NCBI GenBank assembly: GCA_020283515.1
Contig: JAHZTW010000001.1
Location: 386,169,301 to 386,233,300, forward strand
Reading direction: 5' to 3'
Source of the DNA: Alliaria petiolata
Lineage: Eukaryota > Streptophyta > Magnoliopsida > Brassicales > Brassicaceae
Length of the DNA stretch: 64,000 nt
Below the pieces are notes generated by a model. That model ran no database searches and was not told where the DNA came from. It was given only the letters and a program-made list of their open reading frames with translations. Below, piece by piece: positions 21,042 through 31,817 of this stretch. The first letter of the stretch is position 1. Each line of letters opens with the position of its first letter. Both the position numbers and the translations under genes were made by a program.

Positions 21042-22133
21042 CATGCCCAGACTTCACCAAATCGCACTGAACCTTCAAAACTCGAAGATGAAAGAGTGTA
21101 TAAGCCTAAGATACCCTACCCCAGAAGATCTAAACAGGAGAGAGAAGAAGCCAGATGCAAGGAGATGATGAGTAAGCTGATGGTTGAGCTACCCCTAGTT
21201 GATGTAGTCCAACTTTCACCTGCATTAAGAAGATATGTCAAGAGAATGGTTGCAAACGGTGTGAGTCCTGAAGAAGGAGCATTGCTTACCAGAGACATAA
21301 ATGCAATTCTCTTGAACATAGTTCCAAGAAAGAAGAAGAAGAAGTGGGTTTCTGAACAAGTCAGTGCTGTGATGCAGAGGAGAATTCCAGAGAAGTTACC
21401 TGATCCAGGAAACTTTGTGCTAGATTGCTCAATCTCAACAGGACGGTTTCCGCGTTCTCTCTGCGATCTAGGCTCAAGTATTAACTTGATACCATACTCA
21501 GTTGCTGTGAGACTTGGAATGACTGATTTCAAGCCAAGCAGAATCTCTCTAATCCTAGCTGATCGATCAAATAGAATCCCAGAAGGTGTTCTAGAAGATG
21601 TTTCCCTGAAGATTGAAGGCTGCATAATTCCCACAGACTTTGTGGTTTTGAAGTATGATGAAGAGCCTGCAGACCCTCTTATTTTGGGAAGATCATTCTT
21701 GGCTTCAGCGGGTGCCATCATTGATGTGAGAAAATGGAAAATGGAGCTTGATTTGGGTGATGTTGTCATGAATTTTGACATGGACAAGTTAAGAGGACCT
21801 TCCACCATCGATGGTCAATCTTTTTCAGTAGAATTGTCCATGGATCAAGACCCAATCAAGGAGCTTTCAGATGATTCTACTATTGGGTGTGAAAGGAGCT
21901 GGATTCTAAAGAGCAAGTGCACAAACTGGTTGTTCAAGAGGCATTGGCTGAAAACTCTAAGGAAGTTGTGGAGCTTGAAGATTGGAGTGGGAACAGTCAT
22001 ATCTTCAGTACTTTGAGCGAAATTGAAAGTCTAACCAGTGCTAAGTTGATGGAGGAAGACGTCTTCACCATAGAAGCAAGGATTGCAGAGCTGAGTTGCA
22101 GAAAAATTGCAGAGATTCGAGCTGCAGAAAGAG

Positions 22134-22165
22134 TGTCGATCGACACCACCTGTGTCGATCGACAC
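22134..22165. repeat. Motif cluster 3 in family B
   Basis: TGTCGATCGACAC at 22134-22146 and 22153-22165, read as SIDT and VDRH. The corresponding place in the minus-strand family copy (63729-63741) has one site, read as CRST. Confidence 0.9.
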
Positions 22166-22282
22166 CCTTCGCGGATCACACCAGAAGCTGTCTCCAATGC
22201 TGCAACTCCATCACAAGTGGTCAAACAGACTTCGAATGAAGCAAAGGTATGCATTCCCTGGAATCAATTCCAAACCTCCTGA

Positions 22283-23206
22283 TCTTGTCAATAAAAGCAA
22301 AGGTATGCATTCCCTGGGGACAGTGTTGTTTAAGTCTGGGGGAGGTAATTACTGACTTTGTGTTTTGTTTTGAGAGTCAGTTGAGTCTTGAGTCAAAAGT
22401 TTTCAAAATTTGTTTTATTGAGTCAAAAATCAGTTGGAATTTTCGGTTTTTCTAGAAACTAACCACAGGAAGTTGACACTTGAAGAACCATTGCTATAAG
22501 AGTTGATTGCAGGACTTACTAAGTAGAAAGCTGCAAGTGGAATCAGTCTAACAGGGCGAATTCAGATCCCCTTATAAGAACTAGGTATGCACAGAACTTG
22601 ATTCCTCTTTCAGTCCGAACAGATAGGCAATTGCAGACTCTCCTTGATCTTCCCTTAAGAGAAAAGAAAAGAAAGAAAAAGAGTCTAAGTCTGGAATAGT
22701 GCCTTTGTCATGAGCCTGTCTCCTCACAAGGAAAAATATTAGTGATGCTCTTGAACACGTCTCCTCACAAGGAACACAAGTAGAGAGTAGCACTATTCTA
22801 GAGATCCCAAAAAAAAAGAATAAGAAAAGTCAATGAAAAGATCTTAGAACACCCTGAAATGGGCAGAAGTTGACTAAGGGAAGAGAAAATAGGGGAGTTG
22901 TATGAGAATATCTTGTTTTGGTACTAAGGAAAGGAAAAGAATCAGAAAAGTTCTATGGCGTTACCAATGTTAGAGTTCGAAATTTATATCAAGGAAAGGA
23001 TCTGGATTTGAACTGGGAGATTGCTAAGCTTGTGGTAAGTACATTGAACATTTCCTAAGGTTGGCTCTAATATCATGTGGATTTAAGAAGTGTTAATCAC
23101 TGTGGCGTTTTAAAGAAGTACTCGGAAGTTTCTGTTTTCAAACTTCTACTTCAGTCTAAGTTTCTGTTTTTGCTTGAGGGCAAGCAAAGGCTAAGTCTGG
23201 GGGAGT
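22283..23206 (+). other. Family B 3' noncoding region with two polypurine tracts
   Basis: No supported coding sequence. AAGTCTGGGGGAG occurs at 22332-22344 and, identically, at 23193-23205 next to the LTR. The stretch between has many short purine runs. It is colinear, inverted, with 24345-24985 and with 48694-48862 plus 62708 onward. Confidence 0.75.
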
Positions 23207-24344
23207 TGATATATCATGGTTTTTACCCGTTTTTTGACCATGATATAAGTGATTTTATAGAGTCTTTTGGTATTTTTAGAGTCCTATTAGAGTCTTTACA
23301 GGTTCAGGTACGTTTTGAGCATAATTGGAGATTTTGGAGCATTTTGGAGCATTGTGGAAGAAGCTGCTGAAAAGATGAAGTTGTGATGAACAGTGTCGAT
23401 GAACAGTGTCGATCGACACCAAGTTTTCCAGTTTCCAGAATCGAGAAGTTTCCATATTTTGAAGAAAAGGAAATCTCCAAAACTTTTCCTAATCTTCCAA
23501 GGAATTGAAGATTCGTACCTAGGCCTATAAATATAGTTTTTCAGCCATTGTTTAGGCATATTCTCATACTTTAAGAACAATAGAAGTTTAGGTTTTTAGA
23601 GAGAAGAATTTGTCTCCTTCAGAGCAAATTTGGAACTCATTTATTTCTATTGAATTCTTTTATGCTTTCTATTCAAGTTATGATTTGTGTTTCATTAATC
23701 ATGTCTGAGTAGTCTGCTTGTTAGGTTTAGGGTTTTTCAAAGGTGATCAATGAATTGTTAGGTCAAATTATATTGTTAGGATAAAATCATTAGAGTTCTT
23801 CATCTGGATTTATGTTTAATGCTTATTCTAGCTTCGCGACCTAGAATCTGATCTTAGGTTAATTAATAGATGCGAGAGTATTATTGATTGCCTGAACTAA
23901 TGTTAGATGAGCAAAATACCTATTCGCAAAGAGATTTGGTTTAGGATTTTGTGAACAATTGAACCTGATATTAATGCTTGTCTGAATTGTTTGAATTCGC
24001 AAAGAGATTTTGTTTTCAGGAATTTAGGCATAGATAATCTTCGCAGCGAGAGTTGGTTGATTTTACATTAGTGTTTCAAGTTCAAGAACAGTGCTTAATA
24101 TTTCCTAACATCCTGTCTAGACCTGCAATTTAGATCACCTGAGAATTTCCCTGAACCTAGCGTTTTGTCTCCTGAAGTTTACATCGTTTTTAATCGCTTC
24201 CTTACTTTTATTAATCTTCCTAGCTTAATTCGAATTTAGGAAACTGCTGTGTGACTATCCCTTCTCTGTGGATTCGATCCCTAAGTACTACAATTGATCT
24301 CTTAATTTGAGAGAGTTGCTTTAGGGTAAATTTGACCCATATCA
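23207..24344 (+). repeat. 3' LTR of family B element
   Basis: 1138 bp from TGATATATCATGG to GACCCATATCA. U3 holds one TGTCGATCGACAC (23406-23418) about 105 bases before the TATA box CCTATAAATATAG (about 23522). Clearly related to the LTRs at 35791-36953 and 47509-48693 (minus). Confidence 0.9.
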
Positions 24345-24985
24345 ATCAACTCCCCCAGACTTAGTCTTTTGGTTGTCCTCAAGCAAAATACTAAGAATAG
24401 AGTCGAGGTTTGAAAACAGAAACTCACAATATCTCTAGAACACCAATCTGACCAACACTCTTGAATCAACTTACCACATAGCCAACATTAGATAGTACTT
24501 CAGTATACTTACCAGTAGCTTAGCAATCTCCCAAATACGGTTCAAACACCTTAGAGAAATTCGAAACCTCCATTGTTGACCCCTTTAATCAATTAAGCGT
24601 GCGGTCTCATCGAGGGAGTATCGATCAAAGAACTTATAGATTCTTTCCCTTCCAAGCTTTTGAACACACAGAAAGTAATTGCACAATCTCTCTTATTTTT
24701 TCTTCCCTTAGTCGAAATCTCCCTACTTTTCTAGGGTATCATTTTATTTTATTTTTTATCGACTAGCCTTCTTTTTCTATTCTACAGATCAAGAACGATG
24801 CTACTCAGTTTCATGAGTGTAAGCTCGCCTTCATAGTCCTTTTTATGGAACTCAGACTGTCGTTCTTAACCCTAGACTTCTTTATTTCTTTTTTTTTCTT
24901 TTAGGGAAGATCAAAGAGAGACTGTGGCAAAACTTATCTTTAAAGTGCTGGAAGAGGAATCAGGTTCAATGTATACCAAGCCCTT
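24345..24985 (-). mobile_element. Inverted fragment of family B 3' region
   Basis: Begins ATCAACTCCCCCAGACTTAG, the reverse complement of the polypurine tract plus the first bases of a family B LTR, and continues through the same noncoding region as 62708-63180. Homology fades near 24985. Only four bases of its own LTR remain, so the plus-strand LTR and this fragment meet tail to tail. Confidence 0.8.
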
Positions 24986-25834
24986 TGATCAGTTCATAAT
25001 TAATTATATGGCAAAAATATTTTACGCATCAATTTATTTATTTTCTCCAAAAACAACCTCCTCAATTTATCAAGCTGTGCTCATAAAGTCAGCAGTGTCC
25101 GTGCTTGTGAATTGAATAGGTGAAAACCCCGCATGGATGAAATAGATACAAGGGGTAACATTTTTCATTCACCGATTTCCAATCACAAGAATGTGATCTT
25201 ACTCAAGAGTCAAATCAAAATTTTGCATCTTCTAACAAGTTTGATGAATATCGTTTAATATGCGCCTCGGAGAGGATGTACAGATCCCCTTTAATTTTTC
25301 TTTAGGTGTATGGTCTAATATTTGTTTATAATATTCTACATAGTGAATTCGAATTACAATCGTATGTGAAAATTGATCCAAAATTTTTTTATAAATTGAA
25401 ATTAATTAAAACTAAATAAGGATAGAGATAAAACTCATTTATTAAACTTCAAAAATTCTAAATTAAAAAAAAAATATATATATATATATAAGCTATAAAT
25501 ACGACTGTTTAACTTTATGAAGTTTGTGGGAATGGAACAAGTTGTAGAGGAACACGGAAAGACTCTTACCGTCTTCATTCTTTTCACATTCCGTCCATGT
25601 GAGTTTTAGTTTATTTTAAAAATAATTTAAACTTGTAATACCTATTAAATTTAGACTAAACTTCCTTATAGAATCAAATCACACTTAATGCATCACCATT
25701 TTTGCTTTTCCATGGCACAAAAAAATTATTTGCACACAAAAATTATATACTCTTTTAATATAAATATATAATGGTTGAATATATCAAATTATAATTAATT
25801 TTGATTGTTGTGAGCATAAAAGGTTTGAGAAAAA
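24986..25834. other. AT-rich spacer
   Basis: No gene supported. Contains an A10 run followed by (TA)n at about 25462-25490. Confidence 0.4.
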
Positions 25835-25911
25835 AACTTGTGCGTATGCGCGGGTATTTGAAAGAATATATAGAAAAAAAAACTTGTGCGTATGCGCGGG
25901 TATTCCCCTAG
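25835..25911 (+). mobile_element. Helitron-like 3' terminus, with a duplicated end
   Basis: AACTTGTGCGTATGCGCGGGTATT occurs twice about 50 bases apart. The second copy continues to CCCCTAG followed by T, the hallmark of Helitron 3' ends (short GC hairpin, then CTAG-T). The 5' end was not located and no Rep/helicase is present, so this is a short non-autonomous or truncated copy. Confidence 0.5.
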
Positions 25912-26019
25912 TTCTTAGTAATGAACACATTAAAAAGAAAAAAAGAACTCAGGCAACATACAACATACATAGTTTTATGTCATCAAGGTAATTGAATAAA
26001 AACACGGGTGTTAATTAAA

Positions 26020-26350
26020 GGTTAATTCTAAAAAATATCACAAAATAAGTTTTTATTTTACAAATATCATCACTAGTTTTATTTTCCAAAAATATTACAA
26101 AAAATTGATTCTTTTTAAAGATACCACAAAACTAAAACTAAACTTTAAACTCTCAAACTAAAATTAAAACCCTAAAAATAAACCCCAAAAACTAAACTTT
26201 AAACCCAAAATACTAAATCCAAATTCAAATATTTAAATTATAAATGTTTAAAAAATATTTTTTAGTGTTGTAGTATTTTTTGAAAAAACTATATAATGAT
26301 ATTTTTAGAAAAATAAAACTAGTGATAGTATTTTTGTGGTATTTAAGGTA
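26020..26350. mobile_element. Fold-back (MITE-like) element
   Basis: The first ~85 bases (ATATCACTAGTTTTATTTT region) recur as an imperfect inverted repeat in the last ~85 bases (AAAATAAAACTAGTGATAG region). Between them lies an AACCCTAAA/AAACTAAAC-rich core like degenerate telomere repeat. No coding capacity. A related CTAAACCC-rich tract is at 47195-47290. Confidence 0.6.
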
Positions 26351-26394
26351 TCCTCTTAATAATTATAAGAAACAGGTACTCTTCTTTTTGTAGC

Positions 26395-26730
26395 TCAAAT
26401 GTTGCCAAATCAATATAGGGTATGTTCGTTTGTTCATTCAGATTGGTTCATCTAGATGAAGCTGAGAATTGGTGTTCGTTTGGTGCCAAAAATGAGCAAC
26501 ATTCTGATGAACCATCTGAATGATTTTTTAAAACTTAGACAATTTTTTGAAATCATTTGGCTGAACCGAATTGGATCATTTAGATGGAGATGGTTTTTTC
26601 AAAAATAGCAAATGACAAATATACCCTTATCTAGCTGGATCATTTGGATGATAATTCCAGGTGAGCAATCGAACTGATCTAAATGATACTTTACCATTAA
26701 TCCGAAAAAATTGAAAACTGCAAAATCACA
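26395..26730. repeat. Short repeat in the last TNL intron region
   Basis: Contains repeated blocks of the type GGTTCATCTAGATG, TGGATCATTTAGATGGAG and TGGATCATTTGGATGATA, several in inverted orientation. Looks like a short non-autonomous DNA element; ends not defined. Confidence 0.35.
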
Positions 26731-26782
26731 TTTTTCAGCTAAAATCACAAAATTGTGTTGTCAGAGATAAATAACTACTCAC

Positions 26783-29163
26783 TTGATTTCCTTCCCACAA
26801 CTTCTTAAGATTGCTGTCACGCATGTTTAGTTCGATGAGGAACTGCGGAATAAAACTAGAAGGAAAACAGGCCGCCGGAAAATATTGCCAGTGTAGTAAT
26901 CTAAGCTTTGGAGATAGATATCCCAAATTTTGTGGAGAGCACAATATGCCGCCACTATAATCATCATTAAAATTTTCATAGAATCTTAAAAATTGGAGAT
27001 TACGCATTCTTTCGAAGGCTCTGTCGCTGATATTGAATTTGCCTTTGATCTCAGATAAGTGGAGATCCATGCCTACAAGACTTCTACTACCCTGGAAAGG
27101 ACCAGATTAAATCAGAGTAGAGATGTTTAGTTATCAAATGAATAAAGTTTACTGGAAACAAGTCAATAAGTATAAATGTGAAAACTTACTGTTTCATTAG
27201 TTAGTACTTCACAAATCTCTCTAGTATCAACCAAAAATTGACGCTGTCCAGGCTCATGAACAGATTGGTTACGAACAATTTCTCTACCTAGCTGTACTAG
27301 CAGATTATTCATCTTTATAAATCCATATTCCCGAGATATTAGAGATTTTTCAGCTAAGACGTGAATCCCTTGACTCACGTCCAAGAACGTCTCCGCAATA
27401 AAATCTTCCAACGTTTGAATACTTCTAAGGTTGAAAAAGCAAGCTATATAAAGAAATAAATCTTTCTCTTTATTGCATAAGGCATCGTAACTAAACCTTA
27501 AAATACTCTTAATATCATCGTAAACCCTAATCTGTAACCTTGGTAATGCATTTGTCCACTCTTGCTTGGACATTCTCCGAAAATAGGAGCCCATTACTCT
27601 TAATCCCAAAGGGAGTTTCCCAGAGAGTTTCGTAACTTCCCATGCAAGCTCTTTGAAACCATCTTTAGGAAACTTTTGACCAAAAGCATACATGCAGAAG
27701 ATTTGAAACGCCTCTTGATCAATTGGATAATCCACCTTGTAAATAAGATTGATCCCATGTGCCCTTAAGAGGTTTTGATCTTGCGTTGTGATGATAATCC
27801 GACTCCCACGGCCAAACCATTGAGGTTGGTCTGCCATGGCATTTAGTTGTACTAACCAATGCACATCATCAAGAACGACAAGCACTTTCTTGTCTTTCAA
27901 CCTTTCTCGTGCCACACCTAAGTGACGTATCTTCACATCCCTTTGATTTAAGGCCTCAGACAAAAGTTGCTCCTGTAATTGCAACATGAGTGCATAGTTG
28001 TCGCGGTACTTTACTGTAACACCTCCTTCTATACTCTCCATAAACACAGTATAAGTGAAATTACTTCGAAAATTTTCATATAAAGCTCTAGCGATGGTCG
28101 TCTTACCAATACCCGCAGGACCCCAAATCCCAACCATTCTCACTTCATCATCACATTCTAGGTATAACAACAACCGTATCTTTACCATGTGAGCTTCAAT
28201 CCCAATTATGTCTTCAAAGTCAATTGATTTGATCTGGAATCATTAAGTACATTTGAAACGTCATCCGATATTTTTTCGATCATATCGGCTTCATAACACC
28301 TAACAAACAAACAGATCAATGCATCATGGGTTTGAATGGTATGTAGATTTTACAAATTTTCATGTTTTGAAAACTTGATTTCACCGAAAACACACAATTC
28401 ACAATAATAAGCATGAAATGATAAAAAAGTAAAAATTAACAAGTTATTTTCCAATCCATCCCGTACGTTTTAAATTTATAACTAGTTTAGAAAACAATTT
28501 ATTCATCTAATAAGTTGTAGCTTTTTAGCATTTTATGTTTATTTAGTTTGAAGTTTTTCATCCTATTGATTATGCTAGTTTATTATTCAGTTATTTTGCT
28601 ATTCAGTTGACATACCAATTAAGTCCTTTATAATCATGGCTAAACAGATGGAAGAAGTTATTTTAGAAACGGTGAAATAATTTTATATATATCAAGAGGG
28701 CTAACCAATTGCTTGAATGATAACCAGCAATTGTTGCAACTTCCGCCAAAGCATGTCTCCATCTCCCAGTCTCCTCCTCTGTCTTACCCTCACAAGTATT
28801 CATGAAGACTTTCCCAAAATCTCCGGTCTGCTTCTTCACATCACTTGGATCGACTTTATAGAAAACGATCATCACTGTTTGACCAAACTCTTTCCTGCAG
28901 TTCATAATCTCCACCAATTCGTTTAGGCACCATGTCGAGGAAGCATAGTTCTTGGAGAGCAAGACGATCGCATTCTCGATCCATTGATAGCTTCTATGAG
29001 CTCATGACCTATCGATATCGTTATCAATAAATGTATCGATTCCTTTTCTTTTGAACTCCTTCAGAACGTGACTGAGAAAGGTTTTGCGAACATCTGCTCC
29101 GTGGAAGCTTGGGAAAACATTGTGTATCCAATTGCGGGAAGAAGATGAGAGATAGAGCGCCAT
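26783..29163 (-). pseudogene. TIR-NBS-LRR disease-resistance gene, truncated
   Basis: Intracellular immune receptor of the plant TNL class. Exon 1 (29163-28706) encodes the TIR domain (VFPSFHGADVRKTFLSH; LSKNYASSTWCLNELVEIM). Exon 2 (28299-27190) is the NB-ARC: P-loop GPAGIGKTTIA, kinase-2 VLVVLDDV, RNBS-B GSRIIITTQD, GLPL-type GKLPLGL, and an MNNLLVQLGREIV block in place of the MHD region. Exon 3 (27091-26783) begins the LRR part (LRLLHWQYFPAACFPSSF; LKKLWEGNQ). All four splice sites between these exons are GT-AG and in phase. Defects: a stop and compensating frame changes in TIR near 29000-29012, a frameshift near 28235, and no further LRR exon. The donor after exon 3 is intact but leads into repeats. 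Confidence 0.88.
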
Positions 29164-30017
29164 GAAAAGGATTCGAGCTCGCAAGTTTTTTCAGAAATAA
29201 TGGGCAAAATTAAATAGCGATCAAGGTCCGACACGAAAATACGTTATTGACTTTGAGAAGGAGATAGCCAATGTGAGACGCATAACAACATTTGGGTAGA
29301 AGTCAACCGAAGAAGAAGTCTCATGGAGTGGAATTAAAAACTCAAAAAATGTTATACCAAGTAATTTATACTAATTTGTCGTTTATCGGATGTCATCAAA
29401 AGATCCAAAGTTTTGTAGGTTTTTTTTGTCAACTAAAATTTTATTAATGAAATTTAGAAAACCTTACAAGAGACTACTAAATGCCTAAAAAAAAACAAAG
29501 TCGGTGGAACAAGTATATATTCTCCGAAGATGAATCTGCTCAATATTTTAATTAATGTTTTTGTGTTTTATTGTATTATTCAAAGTGGATGTTTAATTCG
29601 CTCTGTTATTTGTAACCGAGCAAGTTAATTATTGAAATGAAATGGTTGTGACAAAAAAAAAAAAAAAAAAAGCCAAGCCAGTGGAAACCCTTTTTTTTTA
29701 AGACAGTCCTATGAAAAAGAAGCAAAAGACAATAAAATTGCTAAAATCGCTAAAGAGACAAGGGTACTAGAACAGAACTGCTGAAACGATTCTCATCCAC
29801 GACCTTAACCAAAGAACCAGAAGGCGTTGGAGCTGAATCAAAAAGAGAAGAGACTCGAGGAGAAACAAAAGCAAAGCTTTACCTAAGCCGATCTCAAAAA
29901 AGCATCAATACCGGTAGAAACAGAAACAAAGACAATAACTACTTCAGACACGGCTACTCCAAGAAAGCGAATCACACAAGAACACAAAAGCTCAAGGCAT
30001 AAAGACCTTAAAATTTC
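29164..30017. other. TNL upstream region with a poly(A) retroposon end
   Basis: No gene supported. A stretch ending GAAATGGTTGTGAC followed by about 18 A residues (about 29655-29673) looks like the 3' end of a retroposed sequence. A poly(T)-GTCAACTAAAATTTTATT block near 29420-29445 is a possible reverse-oriented one. Confidence 0.4.
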
Positions 30018-30027
30018 TGAGAGGACC

Positions 30028-31817
30028 TGTAGCATCCGTGACCGGGAATTGTAACTATGGTCGTGCTGGGTCATGGGATGGACAATGTACATACGTACTG
30101 AGTCGATGGAGGTTCGTTTGTTTTGTAAATAAGTACCGACCGTGGTACGACCGTGGGACGTCCGTGGTACGTCCGAGGTACGTGTGCGGTACCAAGATGT
30201 GGTACGTGTGTGTGTGGACTGGATCGTGTCCGTGAGTTAGACGGTACAGTGGCTAAGTCCGAGAGAAAATGAGAAATTGTGGAAATAACGACTAAGTGTC
30301 GAGAGAAAAAGGGCTAGGCCCGTGGGCCTTGAGTTTGGCCGAAGGAAAATTAGAGTTTTCCTAGTCGGAATAGGATTTCTCGAGTTTGGCCGAGCGGTTT
30401 GGGAAACTGCCGAGAGAAAAGGAAAGTTTGATCGGTTAGCCGAGATAAACTTAAAACAAACCGATTCTAGCCGAGAGAAAAGGGAAAACACGCATAGTTA
30501 GGCGGTTTATCCCTAGGGTTTCGCGTATATAAGGAGTTTTATGCGATTTTTCTCGGGCAGGCGCGTTTTCATTCAAGAGAAGAAAGTTTTCCCGAGGGAA
30601 TTGAGAGATCATCGAGAGATCAAGTTTTCCGTGAGAGTTCTGCGAATTCTGATCGAGAGATTCGATTGAGGATAGGCGTTTTACCGAGGAAGGATCGAAG
30701 TTATCCGAAGGTTTTCGGATTGGATCGAGAGATAGTCGAGAGCACTTGATCCCGGCCGATAGCTTCGGTAAGTGCTCGGATATCTTTGTTTGTGTTAGGA
30801 TTTTGTCGAGAGTTGTTCGACTAATCCGTGTGTTTTGGTCTGTTTCCGAGGGGATTCAGAGTTTGGTTCGAGGAAAAGTGTACGGTTCGTGAGATAGCCG
30901 ATAGGAGATTGGATCTCGCGGTACAAGTCGTAGCGATAGCCGAGGGAGCACGTGGGTGTCCGACTATCTTTGTTTTTGTTCGAGTTATCACCGAGTTTCC
31001 TTCGACTAAAACCGTTCGTTTGATTGTATAAGGTGAGTGCGTGACTGTGGCTAGCATCTATGGATTGAAAGATTGCTAGGGATTTTGATGTGTATTGATC
31101 GCTTATGTAAGTAGGGTTTTATGCTTAGCAAAGTCAATGTTTATGTGATTGTGATGCGGTTTGGTGACCGTGAGATTATGTGATGTGTCTAGCAAGCTCA
31201 TGATCGAGGCAGGATCGTTTCTTTGGCTTAGGTGATGTGTGATTCACGCTAGTGCGGAACCGAGTCCGTAAGACTTGATGGTCAGAGTTAGGGTAGATGA
31301 TCATGCGTGTTTGATTGCTTGCTTGCTAAGTGTGTTGATATCGTGTTAGAATTGTTAGCATGAAAGCGTGATTAGTTGCTGGCTAAGGTGTTACGGGATG
31401 ACCGTATTCACTAAGAATTTATGGTAATGCTTATGCCTCTCTTATGTGTTGAGTGTGCAGGTAAAGATGTTGTCCAAGACCGTTAGTTCTGAAGGCGGAC
31501 TCGAAGGCAGTGAAGAAAGGAGTGGATTTAGGATTGGGCTTTGGGGGTTTATTTTATTTAGACTTGTTTCGGATTTTGGCTTTGGTGTTATTGATAACTT
31601 AATTCGAATTTGGATAAGTTAGTTTATGATTTTTTTCTGAACCTCGGTTTTATGTATTGGAATGTGGATTATTTATGCAATGAGAATGAATGTTCTTGAG
31701 AATCGAATTGTGTTAAGTTAATGAGAAGAGTTTGAAAATTCCGCATGATTATTTAAGTTGGTCGAAATTGTTTAAGGACGGCCGGCCTGGTTAGGATTAC
31801 TGGGTCGGGTCGCCTCA
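30028..31817 (+). mobile_element. Solo LTR D inserted in the C 3' LTR
   Basis: 1790 bp, starting TGTAGCATCCG and ending CGCCTCA (TG...CA), flanked by GGACC (30023-30027) and GGACA (31818-31822), a 5-bp TSD with one mismatch. Removing it joins TGAGAGGAC to CGTTCCCG as found uninterrupted at 37174-37190. TATA-like GTATATAAGG near 30525 supports a plus-strand promoter. Orientation is taken from that. Family unknown; no other copy in the window. Confidence 0.75.

Larger units (their letters stand above)
19369..22282 (+). pseudogene. Family B gag-protease polyprotein (two frameshifts)
   Basis: Three overlapping reading frames (19369-20607, 20592-22016, 21917-22282) make one continuous homology with frame changes near 20485 and near 21893. 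The first part is retrotransposon gag: FHGLPNEHPMDHIERF, then FYRGIDWRYQ and ENLASS. The second is the Athila-type aspartic protease with CDLGSSINLIPYSVA (active-site D at about 21468) and PLILGRSFLASAGAIIDV. The tail ends WNQFQTS. No RT motif follows. Three places carry TGTCGATCGACAC motifs that read as SIDT, CRST or VDRH depending on frame. Compared with the A2 polyprotein, the gag and protease blocks align well but everything after protease is missing. Confidence 0.85.
19142..24344 (+). mobile_element. Family B non-autonomous retroelement (gag-protease only)
   Basis: Structure: a 104-bp remnant of the 5' LTR, a tRNA-Asp primer site, a gag-protease coding region, a noncoding 3' region, a polypurine tract and a full 3' LTR. 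There is no RT, RNase H or integrase between protease and LTR, so it must be mobilised in trans. Primer site, gag and polypurine tract are Athila-like. The 5' LTR is cut at its junction with the ATL23 fragment. Other family members here: 24345-24985 (inverted piece), 35791-36953 (solo LTR) and 47509-64000 (minus strand). Confidence 0.85.

Noticed and set aside
21116..21808. 230-codon minus-strand ORF opposite the family B protease.
   Set aside because: It is the antisense shadow of the protease frame and has no recognisable motifs of its own.
26118..26220. CCCTAAA-like repeats that might mark an interstitial telomere.
   Set aside because: The repeats are degenerate and sit inside a fold-back element; a similar tract is at 47195-47290.
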